NCBI GenBank assembly: GCA_007118525.1
Contig: SKRK01000353.1
Coordinates: forward strand, 1-9,626
Direction: 5' to 3'
DNA from: Balneolaceae bacterium
Lineage (GTDB): Bacteria > Bacteroidota > Rhodothermia > Balneolales > Balneolaceae
Length of the DNA stretch: 9,626 nt
Shown here: positions 1 to 6,454 of the stretch, piece after piece
Numbering within the stretch: the stretch's first letter is position 1
How the letters are laid out: the number at the start of each line of letters is the position of its first letter
The notes under the pieces: generated by a model
The model's input: only the letters and a program-made list of their open reading frames with translations
Told to the model about the DNA's origin: nothing
Database searches by the model: none
Program-made: the position numbers and the translations under genes

Positions 1-1163
1 CGCTTTACTTCTCTTCCGAATCCTTCCGTTCTCGATTTTTTGTACAGTCGTATAAGCGGGGTATCGAGTTTGGTTAGGCGTTCAATCGCTTCCTCTTTTT
101 CTTCTCCCACAGCAATCTTAATCTGCTGTTCAATGGCAGCAGCTTCCAGGCCCAGTTCCTCTTCAATTTTTTCAAAATTAGCACGGTGTCCATAGCGAAT
201 GCCGTCGTATCGAGCCAGATTACTTGACGCTTCGGCTGTAGCCAGAATGTAGTAGGTGGCAATTCCATATTTGGTATGAGGCAGCCCAATCGGTACAAGT
301 TCGGCTCCATCCTTTTCAAGATCGCTAAGCTGAGCCTGAATCGTTGTGCGAATTTCATCATCCAATCCGTCGCCAAAATACTCTTCGGGCACTCCAATTC
401 TCAGTTTTTTGTCAACATTCTGAGCTGCCGCAACATAATCGTTAACAGGTTTATCGGCCGAGGAGTTATCTCTTCCATCAAAACCTGCAATGTGCTGCAG
501 CATGAGGGCCGAATCGGTCACATTTTTTGAAAAAGGACCGATGCAGTCGAATGAAGAGGCAAAAGCGACAAGTCCATGCCGCGACACACGGCTGTAGGTT
601 GGTTTGAGGCCCACTACACCGCAATACGATGCAGGCTGACGGATAGAACCACCGGTATCGGAACCCAGTGAAACATCGCACATATTTGCCGCAACAGCAG
701 CTGCACTGCCACCGCTTGAGCCACCCGAAACATACTCTGTGTTATGAGGGTTGCGCGTAGGTCCGTGAATTGAATTCTCGGTAGATGAACCCATGGCAAA
801 CTCGTCCATATTGCATCGCCCAATAAGAAGAGCATCTTCTGCAAGAAGCTTCTCAATCACGGCAGCGTCATAAACGCTTTCGAAATTGTGAAGCATATGG
901 CTTGCGCACGTCACTTTTTTGCCTTTTTCACAGATTACATCTTTCACCCCCACCACGGCGCCTGCAAGAGCTCCTGATTTGCCGCTAGAAATTTTTTCCT
1001 GGATTATTGCAGCCTGTTTCAGAACCGAATCTTCATCATACTGAACAATGGCGTTAACAGAAGAGTTTTTATTTTTTATGTTGCTCAGGTATTGAGTTGC
1101 AATATCTGTTAGATCTGTTTTACCTGATCGTAGTCGCTCCTGAACAGAGAGCAGATTTTTCAT
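1..1163 (-). CDS. gatA: GatA, Asp-tRNA(Asn)/Glu-tRNA(Gln) amidotransferase subunit A (partial, 3' end outside window)
   Basis: Amidase-signature subunit of the GatCAB complex, which releases ammonia from glutamine to convert misacylated Glu-tRNA(Gln) or Asp-tRNA(Asn). The frame stays open from ATG at 1163 to the left edge, giving 387 codons. The full Ser-cisSer-Lys triad is visible: K74 in VGVKDV, S149 in SGGSSGGSAA and S173 in GSDTGGSIRQP, with the S149-S173 spacing of 24 typical of the family. GatA-specific stretches follow: ARYDGIRYGHR (about 317-327) and, at the very edge, RTEGFGREVK. Between these last two lies an extra charged segment of roughly 35 residues (about 329-368), where most GatA proteins have only about 10. 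The start is 9 bp after the tatA stop, with no clear Shine-Dalgarno site, so it is probably co-transcribed with tatA. The family call is secure; the insertion is the only odd point. Confidence 0.96.
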   Translation of the reverse strand, partial: MKNLLSVQERLRSGKTDLTDIATQYLSNIKNKNSSVNAIVQYDEDSVLKQAAIIQEKISSGKSGALAGAVVGVKDVICEKGKKVTCASHMLHNFESVYDAAVIEKLLAEDALLIGRCNMDEFAMGSSTENSIHGPTRNPHNTEYVSGGSSGGSAAAVAANMCDVSLGSDTGGSIRQPASYCGVVGLKPTYSRVSRHGLVAFASSFDCIGPFSKNVTDSALMLQHIAGFDGRDNSSADKPVNDYVAAAQNVDKKLRIGVPEEYFGDGLDDEIRTTIQAQLSDLEKDGAELVPIGLPHTKYGIATYYILATAEASSNLARYDGIRYGHRANFEKIEEELGLEAAAIEQQIKIAVGEEKEEAIERLTKLDTPLIRLYKKSRTEGFGREVK

Positions 1164-1172
1164 TGAGAAAGG

Positions 1173-1397
1173 CTATTTATTTTCTGTTTCTTCTTCTTTT
1201 TTAGGTCTCATCGATGCGGATTCACTCACATCTTCCTTACCTTTATCGATCTCTTTTTTGATATCGTCAGAGGCTTTCCTGAACTCCTGAATGCCTTGAC
1301 CGATACCTCTGGCAAGTTCGGGGATACGTTTAGCGCCAAAGAAAAGTAGGACAACTAATACGATTATTGCGATTTCTAAAGCTCCAAAGCCACCCAT
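1173..1397 (-). CDS. tatA: TatA/TatE-family twin-arginine translocase subunit
   Basis: A 74-residue protein that would oligomerise at the inner membrane to let folded Tat substrates cross. The pattern is classic: a short N-terminus (MGGFGALE), one transmembrane helix (about 7-20), the hinge FFGAKRIPELARGIG (19-33), an amphipathic helix to about residue 48, and a polar, charged tail ending EEETENK. I chose ATG 1397 because it places the MGGFGALE start directly before the helix and has AAGGA at 1405-1409, 7 bases upstream; the open frame extends further upstream but encodes nothing TatA-like there. It has the single-helix TatA/E form and lacks the longer C-terminal tail of TatB. It is followed 9 bp later by gatA on the same strand and is divergent from the DUF2795 gene. 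Confidence 0.93.
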   Translation of the reverse strand: MGGFGALEIAIIVLVVLLFFGAKRIPELARGIGQGIQEFRKASDDIKKEIDKGKEDVSESASMRPKKEEETENK

Positions 1398-1404
1398 AGA
1401 TTTA

Positions 1405-1409
1405 TCCTT
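1405..1409 (-). promoter_or_regulatory. Ribosome binding site of tatA
   Basis: AAGGA on the minus strand, 7 bases before ATG 1397. It decides the tatA start against longer in-frame alternatives. It is one of the few recognisable Shine-Dalgarno sites in the window. Confidence 0.6.
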
Positions 1410-1440
1410 CTGAGAATTGTTTTGATTTTTAGTTATGAAA

Positions 1441-1448
1441 CGAAGATA
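1441..1448 (-). promoter_or_regulatory. Candidate -7 box of the tatA-gatA promoter
   Basis: TATCTTCG on the minus strand matches the Bacteroidota -7 consensus TAnnTTTG at all but one fixed position. It would place the transcript start near 1434, giving a leader of about 37 bases before tatA. I found no convincing TTTG -33 box at the right distance (the nearest TTTTTTG is too far upstream), so this is a weak call. Confidence 0.28.
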
Positions 1449-1492
1449 AAAAATATTTACTTCACCTTTAGAGCAGGTTGCAAAAAAGTTCG

Positions 1493-1500
1493 TACTTTCG
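1493..1500 (+). promoter_or_regulatory. Candidate -7 box of the DUF2795 gene promoter
   Basis: TACTTTCG is a one-mismatch match to TAnnTTTG, about 90 bases before ATG 1588. The upstream TTTAG at 1467-1471 is only a rough -33 candidate. It lies within 60 bases of the opposite-facing tatA candidate, as expected for a divergent intergenic region, but the match is weak. Confidence 0.28.
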
Positions 1501-1587
1501 CACAGAATTAATTTGCATTTCTGCTCAGTAAAGAGTTTATAGTAAACGAATTTATTTATTAATCTATTATTGAAAATCAATCAAATT

Positions 1588-1842
1588 ATGATTTGGACAG
1601 TTGAATTAGCTGCAGCGCTTGATGAGGCACCCTTCCCGGCAACCAGAGAGGAGCTTATAGAGTGGGCCGAAAGAAACGGTTTGCCACAACAGGCGATCGA
1701 CAATCTCTATGAATTAGATGAAATTGAAGAGGGAGAAGAGACGATTTATGAAGGCATTGAAGATATCTGGCCCGACTATATTCGAAAGGAGGATTTCTTT
1801 CACGGTGAGGAAGATGAAGGTTTTGATTACGACGATGTTTAA
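1588..1842 (+). CDS. DUF2795 domain protein, small acidic protein of unknown function
   Basis: An 84-residue protein beginning MIWTVELAAALDEAPFPATR. The segment FPATREELIEWAERNGLPQQAIDNL (about 16-40) has the 'P-A-[ST]-[KR]-[DE]-E-L-[IV]' helix and the 'G-[AL]-P-x-x-[AV]-[IV]-x-N-L' turn of DUF2795 proteins. The rest (EGIEDIWPDYIRKEDFF, then EEDEGFDYDDV) is strongly acidic and resembles the C-terminus of short Bacteroidota members. No signal peptide or membrane helix is visible, so it is probably cytosolic. I prefer ATG 1588 to an in-frame TTG at 1570 because family members start 'MxWTxELA'. There is no Shine-Dalgarno site. It is a single-gene unit, divergent from tatA and closed by a terminator. 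The molecular function is unknown. Confidence 0.85.
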   Translation: MIWTVELAAALDEAPFPATREELIEWAERNGLPQQAIDNLYELDEIEEGEETIYEGIEDIWPDYIRKEDFFHGEEDEGFDYDDV

Positions 1843-1848
1843 TTTGGT

Positions 1849-1893
1849 GAGCCGGGCTCAATTTAATTAAGCCCGGCTCGTTTACATTTTATT
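1849..1893 (+). terminator. Intrinsic terminator after the DUF2795 gene
   Basis: A perfect 10-bp GC-rich stem: GAGCCGGGCT (1849-1858) pairs with AGCCCGGCTC (1870-1879) around an 11-base AT loop. It starts 7 bases after the stop codon and is followed by a broken T-rich run (GTTTACATTTTATT). The tail is not a pure T-tract, so termination may be partial, but stem and position fit well. Confidence 0.78.
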
Positions 1894-1922
1894 GGCTAAA
1901 ACAGTACCACCCTTTTAACCTG

Positions 1923-1930
1923 TAAATTTG
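1923..1930 (+). promoter_or_regulatory. Perfect Bacteroidota -7 box adjoining the Omp85 start
   Basis: TAAATTTG matches TAnnTTTG at every fixed position and sits 1 base before the GTG at 1932. No TTTG-type -33 box is seen at the usual distance; TTGG at 1892-1895 is about 28 bases upstream. A transcript starting a few bases after this box would begin at or inside the apparent start codon. So either the box is chance, or the message is nearly leaderless or starts translation further in. Confidence 0.35.
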
Positions 1931-1931
1931 C

Positions 1932-4322
1932 GTGCGATATCTCCTTCTGCCGTTATTTTTATTAATACTGAACCCCTGCTTTGGTGACTATTCATTTGCT
2001 CAAAATACTCAGGATGAAGAAATAACTGAAGATGACCGTACCGAAGTTGTCAGAAAAGTACGCTTTACAGGCAACAGAAATGTCGGTAACCGCACTTTAA
2101 GTACACTGGTAAGAACCCGGACAAACAGAGAGTTTCTTGGTATACCCCGCTTCACACCCTGGTACTACATTCACAATGTGTTTGGTGTTGGTGAATCACC
2201 TGCCCTGCTCAATCGCGAGACGGTAAGCAACGATATGGATCGAATACGGCTCTACTATGAAAACCTTGGTTTTTTTGAGGTAGAGGTAGATACAACCATT
2301 ATTGAGTACCGAAGCGAGCGTTTTGAAGTATCGTTCTTGATTCGTGAAGGCCCAATGTCGAAAATCCGTTCGGTATCCTATACAGGTCTTCCCGAATTTG
2401 ACGATGATAGGCTTCGAAGAAATTTTTTCTCCGACAGCTATTTTTCCGGCAACTCTATAGACGACTCCACCTTTTCCGTCAACGAACAGTATAAAGCGCA
2501 GGAGCTGAGGAATGAACAGTCGAGAATACTCAGCTTTTTACGCGATAACGGTTATGCCTCGGTGCAACGCGATTCCGTGAGGGCTCTCGTCAAGCAGAGT
2601 GATCAAGACCCGCAAACGCTTGATATTCTTTACTCCATAAGGCCGGGTGGTTTTTATACTTTTGGCGATGTATACATAAAACTTTCGGGGCCGGAAGGGC
2701 CAAATGGTTTTGATGAATCAAAAACAATTGATTTTCCGCAAAACAGTGAACCCGGGTTCAGCATCTATATGGAGAAGCAAGATGATGCACAAACAAGATT
2801 TGAACTGTTGGCCAATCAAATCATGTTTACTCCCGGTGAAAGGTTCAGTCAATCCGATTACCTGAGAAGCATTAACGCCTACCAAAACCTGGGCATGATT
2901 TTAATCAATCGCTTTGGCCTGAGTGAAGACAGTTCGCTTCCCGACTACTCCCGGCCTGATATCCCGGTCTATTTCGATCTGCAGACGCTTCCAAAGCACT
3001 CTTTGAGGGCTGAATTTTTTGGAATGAGACGTTATGGATTCGGTACCGGGGCCGGTGTAAACTATACAAATAACAACCTTTTTGGGAGAGCAGAGAACTT
3101 TTCAGTGAGCGTTAGTGGAAATATTGAGTTTGTTACTTCGCGCGCAAGGCCTATTGGAGGCTCTACAATCTTCAGAACATTTGAGGCAAGAACGGAGTAC
3201 TCTCTTCCCAGGCTCAATTTCCCATTTGGAAGACTGGAAGACCGTTCATGGGTAGAGAGTTCAAGAACCTTCTACACGCTCTCCTACAGCCAGTCGAGCC
3301 AGGAATTTTTTGATGTGAATTCCGACATTCGCCTCAATCTGAGATACGAAGTAGCCCACTCTCAAAGACTGCGAAGCTTTCTTGATCTGATTGAGCTGGT
3401 CGTGATTGATACAGATCCTTCAAGCGATTTCAGAGAGAATCTTATTTTACAGTTTACCGATTTTGACGATGATGGTGAACCTATACAAACCCCTGAAGAG
3501 GTACTGAATAAATTTGAAGTACAGCGAATACTTGAAGATTTCCGCCCTCAATTTTCATCTATTATCCGCTATACAATCCGAAGTCAAAATACCAATCTCA
3601 TCAAACGTAATTTTGGGTACTTCAGTGAATTCTCAGTCGCCGCAGGTGGAAACATACCCTATCTGATGGATCGTTTTTTGGTCGGCTCGGGTGAGGTGGA
3701 TGGCAATATTTCACTTCCTCTGGGTATTTTTCCAAGTGAATTGGGCTATAGCAGATTTTTTAAGTTCTCGGCTGACTACCGAAGGTATTTGCCTATTTCA
3801 CCTAACGCTGTGTTTGCATTCAGAATGTTTGGAGGATATGCGCTTCCCTACGGCGGCAGCGAATCATTGCCGCTTAACAGAAGGTTTTTTGCCGGTGGCA
3901 GTAACGACATTCGCGGCTGGAGTCCTTTCAGGCTTGGGCCGGGAGCCATCCCTGAAACGGAAGTAACCGTGCCGGGTGGTGAAGTAAAGCTTGCTGCCTT
4001 TACGGAGTTCAGGCAAATATTTATGAGAAATGTGCTGAATGCGCAGTGGCATATTGCCTGGCATACCGATGCCGGAAATGTATGGTATGGCCCGCGCAAC
4101 AAGTTCCTTGATGAAGATGATCAGGATATTCTTGAAGAAGGAAGGTTTTCCTTTGATACTTTTTATGAGCAAATTGCCGTGAGTACAGGGTTGGGTTTAC
4201 GGCTCGACTGGGAGTTTTTAGTTGCCCGTTTTGATTTTACATTCAGGGCACACGATCTTGAACGCGGATGGTTCAACGACCCAAATATGTATTTCAGTTT
4301 TGGAATCGGACATTCATTTTAA
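1932..4322 (+). CDS. Omp85-family outer membrane protein (BamA/TamA-like, POTRA plus 16-strand barrel)
   Basis: A 796-residue surface-antigen (D15) family protein, expected in the outer membrane with POTRA domains in the periplasm and acting in insertion or assembly of outer-membrane proteins. Residues 1-24 look like a signal peptide (hydrophobic LLLPLFLLILNP, cleavage likely after SFAQ). POTRA-like units fall at about 40-140 (RKVRFTGNRNVG to LIREG), 143-238 (SKIRSVSYTG to YSIRPG) and 241-360. The barrel runs from about 365 to the C-terminal Phe in YFSFGIGHSF. The conserved L6 signature is present as IRGW (660-663, R661) in GGSNDIRGWSPF. The 'NREFLG...RFTPWYY...GESP' stretch (65-90) recalls TamA/TamL-like Bacteroidota proteins more than canonical BamA; that subfamily call is inference. 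The GTG start has no Shine-Dalgarno site; an in-frame stop at 1923 limits upstream extension. It is followed 13 bp later by the cNMP-fold gene. Confidence 0.92.
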   Translation: MRYLLLPLFLLILNPCFGDYSFAQNTQDEEITEDDRTEVVRKVRFTGNRNVGNRTLSTLVRTRTNREFLGIPRFTPWYYIHNVFGVGESPALLNRETVSNDMDRIRLYYENLGFFEVEVDTTIIEYRSERFEVSFLIREGPMSKIRSVSYTGLPEFDDDRLRRNFFSDSYFSGNSIDDSTFSVNEQYKAQELRNEQSRILSFLRDNGYASVQRDSVRALVKQSDQDPQTLDILYSIRPGGFYTFGDVYIKLSGPEGPNGFDESKTIDFPQNSEPGFSIYMEKQDDAQTRFELLANQIMFTPGERFSQSDYLRSINAYQNLGMILINRFGLSEDSSLPDYSRPDIPVYFDLQTLPKHSLRAEFFGMRRYGFGTGAGVNYTNNNLFGRAENFSVSVSGNIEFVTSRARPIGGSTIFRTFEARTEYSLPRLNFPFGRLEDRSWVESSRTFYTLSYSQSSQEFFDVNSDIRLNLRYEVAHSQRLRSFLDLIELVVIDTDPSSDFRENLILQFTDFDDDGEPIQTPEEVLNKFEVQRILEDFRPQFSSIIRYTIRSQNTNLIKRNFGYFSEFSVAAGGNIPYLMDRFLVGSGEVDGNISLPLGIFPSELGYSRFFKFSADYRRYLPISPNAVFAFRMFGGYALPYGGSESLPLNRRFFAGGSNDIRGWSPFRLGPGAIPETEVTVPGGEVKLAAFTEFRQIFMRNVLNAQWHIAWHTDAGNVWYGPRNKFLDEDDQDILEEGRFSFDTFYEQIAVSTGLGLRLDWEFLVARFDFTFRAHDLERGWFNDPNMYFSFGIGHSF

Positions 4323-4335
4323 CTTAACAAGGACG

Positions 4336-4893
4336 ATGTTTAACAAAAGCGACTTACAAAAAATCAGAAAGCAGGGAAACATTGTGCTGAACTCCACGCT
4401 TTTGGAGGGACTGTCACTAACGGAACGATACGAACTGCTGCAGCTTTGCCATCGCAGGAAATTTAAAGAGGGTGAGTATATTTTCTATCAAAACGATCCC
4501 GGTACAGGAATGTACTTTATTGAGGAGGGCACGGTTCAACTCGCGGTTTCAAACAATTTGAGCGATGGCGAAAATGACCAGTATGCTGTGAAAATACAGG
4601 CTCCTAAAGAGATTGGAACCATGTCTATCGGATATGAAATTCGCAGAATGGCTTCCGCTAAATGTTTGACCGATTGTGTTTTACTCGGTTTTTTCAAACC
4701 CGACTTTGAAACTCTGAAAAAACGCAATCCGGAAACTGCGGTTAAATTTCTTGAAGCTGTTTCAATCAGGGTAATGAAGCAGCTTGAGCTCTCACTTAGA
4801 AAACTGGCAGAGGTTACCGACACCAAAACCGCCTTCTCCATTCAGTTTGCATCACAATATGAAATTGAAAAGGAAACAGAAGATCAGAATTAA
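4336..4893 (+). CDS. Single-domain cyclic-nucleotide-binding-fold protein with a degenerate cassette
   Basis: A 185-residue protein with one CRP/cNMP-type beta-roll (about 18-125). The turn EGEYIFYQNDPGTGMYFIEEGTVQLAV (45-71) is a typical first half. The segment that should be the phosphate-binding cassette reads EIGTMSIGYEIRRMASAKC (92-110): it keeps Gly and RRMASA but lacks the usual 'GE-[IL]-[AG]-L-[LI]', including the ribose-contacting Glu. Classical cAMP binding is therefore doubtful. After the roll comes a helical tail (about 131-165); there is no helix-turn-helix, kinase or channel domain, so it is not a CRP-type transcription factor as it stands. ATG 4336 is chosen over upstream in-frame starts because those lie inside the Omp85 gene and AAGGA precedes it by 2 bases. 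Its TAA overlaps the rlmD ATG (TAATG), implying translational coupling. Confidence 0.85.
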   Translation: MFNKSDLQKIRKQGNIVLNSTLLEGLSLTERYELLQLCHRRKFKEGEYIFYQNDPGTGMYFIEEGTVQLAVSNNLSDGENDQYAVKIQAPKEIGTMSIGYEIRRMASAKCLTDCVLLGFFKPDFETLKKRNPETAVKFLEAVSIRVMKQLELSLRKLAEVTDTKTAFSIQFASQYEIEKETEDQN

Positions 4894-6299
4894 TGGCATT
4901 AAAAAAAGGTGAAACGGTTGAATTGAAGATTGAATCAACCGCGTTTAAAGGCAAAGGTGTCGCAAAACATGAAGGAATTGCAGTTTTTGTTCCCGGTACA
5001 GCTCCGGGCGACCTGGTTATGGCCCGGATAACCCGAAAAAAGAAGAAGTTCAGGGAAGCCAAACTGCTCGAGATATTGGAACCCTCCACCCTTCGTGTTG
5101 AGCCGGTCTGCTCGCACGCCAATGTATGCGGAGGCTGTACATGGCAGCACCTGCCCTACAGCGAACAGCTAAAAAATAAAGAGCAGCATGTACGCGATCA
5201 CATCGAACGAATTGCCCATCTCGACCCCGATATCGTTCAGCCAATTTTAGGTTGCGACCGGGAACTCTACTACCGCAATAAAATGGAGTATAGTTTTGCC
5301 ACCCGTCGATGGCTTACCGAAGAGGAGATGAACCGTGATGAATTTGTGGATGATACCGCCTTCGCTGCCGGACTGCATGCTCCCGGCAGGTTTGATAAGA
5401 TTCTGAACCTCAATGAATGTCACCTTCAGGACCCCGTCTCCTATCAAATGCTGGATTTTACACGAAATTACTGCATAGAGCACGATATACCGGCGTTCGA
5501 TACATTTAAACGCGAAGGATTTATACGCCACCTGGTAATCCGTAACTCGCACTTTACGGATGATCTTATGGTGAACCTGGTCACCTTTGAGGATAATCAG
5601 GAATTGATCGGAGAACTCTCCGAAAAGCTTTTGGTGGAGTTTCCACGCATTACCACCATTGTAAACAATGTAAACGATCAGCCCAACCCAACCGCAGTTG
5701 GACGCTATGAACATGTGATTTATGGTCCCGGCTATATTGTGGATCACATTGGCAATCACGCTTTTAAAATTCATGCAAACGCTTTCTTTCAAACCAACAC
5801 ACGGCAGGCTGAAAAACTATACGCGGTAGCCCGCGAATATGCCGCAATTGAATCAGGCGGGCATCTCTTTGATCTCTACTGTGGTGTGGGTACCCTCTCC
5901 CTTTTTATGGCGGATAAAGCAGACAAGGTTACAGGCATTGAAATTGTGGATGTGGCGGTAGAAAACGCGCGATTTAATGCCACAGAGAATGGTGTAAAGA
6001 ACGTCAATTTTGTGTTGGGTGACATGAAAGACACATTTAATGACAAGTTTTTGGAAGAGAATGGGCGGCCCGACTGCGTGATCACAGATCCGCCCCGCTC
6101 CGGAATGCACCCCGATGTGGTGGAACAGCTCGCCGGGCTCGATGTGGACCGGCTTGTTTATGTAAGCTGCAATCCATCCACTATGGCACGGGATCTGAAA
6201 ATCCTGAAAGAAACCTACATCGTCGAAAACGTGCAGCCTGTCGATATGTTTCCTCAAACCTATCACATTGAGGCTGTTGCAAAGCTGACGCGAAAATAG
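4893..6299 (+). CDS. rlmD: 23S rRNA (uracil-5-)-methyltransferase, RlmD/RumA type
   Basis: A 468-residue SAM-dependent RNA m5U methyltransferase; RlmD modifies U1939 of 23S rRNA in E. coli. The N-terminal TRAM domain (about 1-62) has GKGVAKHEGIAVFVPGTAPGD. Iron-sulfur ligands are C73, C79 and C82 (C-x5-CGGC) and C176 in NECH, matching the four-Cys pattern of RumA. The catalytic domain has FFQTN (298-302), the SAM motif DLYCGVG (327-333), DPPRSG (399-404), the nucleophile C426 in VSCNPST and the likely general base E460 in HIEAVAKL. All key residues are intact. The Fe-S cysteines and TRAM domain argue for RlmD over TrmA or RlmC; exact uridine specificity (RlmD versus a dual RlmCD-like enzyme) cannot be told. 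The start overlaps the upstream stop by one base, making it the last gene of the Omp85-cNMP-fold-rlmD run. Confidence 0.93.
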   Translation: MALKKGETVELKIESTAFKGKGVAKHEGIAVFVPGTAPGDLVMARITRKKKKFREAKLLEILEPSTLRVEPVCSHANVCGGCTWQHLPYSEQLKNKEQHVRDHIERIAHLDPDIVQPILGCDRELYYRNKMEYSFATRRWLTEEEMNRDEFVDDTAFAAGLHAPGRFDKILNLNECHLQDPVSYQMLDFTRNYCIEHDIPAFDTFKREGFIRHLVIRNSHFTDDLMVNLVTFEDNQELIGELSEKLLVEFPRITTIVNNVNDQPNPTAVGRYEHVIYGPGYIVDHIGNHAFKIHANAFFQTNTRQAEKLYAVAREYAAIESGGHLFDLYCGVGTLSLFMADKADKVTGIEIVDVAVENARFNATENGVKNVNFVLGDMKDTFNDKFLEENGRPDCVITDPPRSGMHPDVVEQLAGLDVDRLVYVSCNPSTMARDLKILKETYIVENVQPVDMFPQTYHIEAVAKLTRK

Positions 6300-6322
6300 T
6301 TAATAAACGCCCGGCCGGTTAA

Positions 6323-6400
6323 AATTTCAGATTTTGTTTAACCCTGAGTACGCCCTGTTTATGATATAGAAATACGGAACGATAAATTTCAGACCTTGTT
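6323..6400. repeat. Pair of 17-bp direct repeats upstream of the His/Cys-rich gene
   Basis: AAATTTCAGAttTTGTT at 6323-6339 recurs as AAATTTCAGAccTTGTT at 6384-6400, 15 of 17 identical and 61 bases apart start to start. The TTGTT of the second copy forms the candidate -35 box of the next gene. The first copy also lies inside a weak inverted repeat (GGTTAAA 6318-6324 with TTTAACC 6338-6344). Either a regulator site pair or chance in AT-rich DNA. Confidence 0.4.
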
Positions 6401-6425
6401 ATGCATACCGGATAATCATTATACT
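6396..6425 (+). promoter_or_regulatory. Candidate promoter of the His/Cys-rich gene
   Basis: TTGTTA (6396-6401), an 18-base spacer and TATACT (6420-6425) give a fair sigma-70-like pair, with a transcript start expected near 6432 and a leader of about 37 bases. The Bacteroidota TAnnTTTG type is not seen here. Confidence 0.42.
6410..6424. promoter_or_regulatory. FUR-family-like operator (Fur/Zur/PerR type palindrome)
   Basis: GGATAAT-C-ATTATAC is a 7-1-7 palindrome with 6 of 7 arm pairs matching. Its core ATAAT-n-ATTAT is shared by Fur, PerR and Zur boxes, and GATAATCATTAT matches the inner part of the classic Fur box closely. It overlaps the candidate -10 box of the His/Cys-rich gene, so a bound regulator would block transcription. 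Which metal or stress signal would apply cannot be read from the DNA. Confidence 0.48.
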
Positions 6426-6454
6426 TATTAGATAGTGCATCTAAATCAAATCAA

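Noticed and set aside
74..856. Several minus-strand open frames inside the gatA region
   Set aside because: They are in other frames; the true gatA frame is open and uninterrupted from 1163 to the left edge with all catalytic residues, so there is no frameshift.
1398..1580. Upstream extension of tatA to a start near 1580
   Set aside because: The extra N-terminus is unlike any TatA, and AAGGA plus the MGGFGALE start support ATG 1397.
1570..1587. TTG start six codons before the DUF2795 ATG
   Set aside because: Family members begin 'MxWTxELA', which fits ATG 1588; no ribosome binding site supports the TTG.
3848..4172. Antisense open frames opposite the Omp85 barrel
   Set aside because: Low-complexity translations with no motif, opposite the conserved IRGW region; coding-strand shadows.
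4222..4335. Longer start for the cNMP-fold gene inside the Omp85 gene
   Set aside because: It would overlap the Omp85 coding end in another frame with no matching domain; ATG 4336 starts just after the Omp85 stop with AAGGA before it.
5247..5792. 181-residue open frame antisense to rlmD
   Set aside because: No recognisable domain, and it lies entirely opposite a well-conserved gene; it is a shadow of the rlmD codon pattern. The same holds for the antisense frame at 5853-6266.
6300..6350. Possible terminator after rlmD (GGTTAAA/TTTAACC inverted repeat)
   Set aside because: The stem is AT-rich, the loop is 13 bases and no T-tract follows, so I do not call it a terminator.
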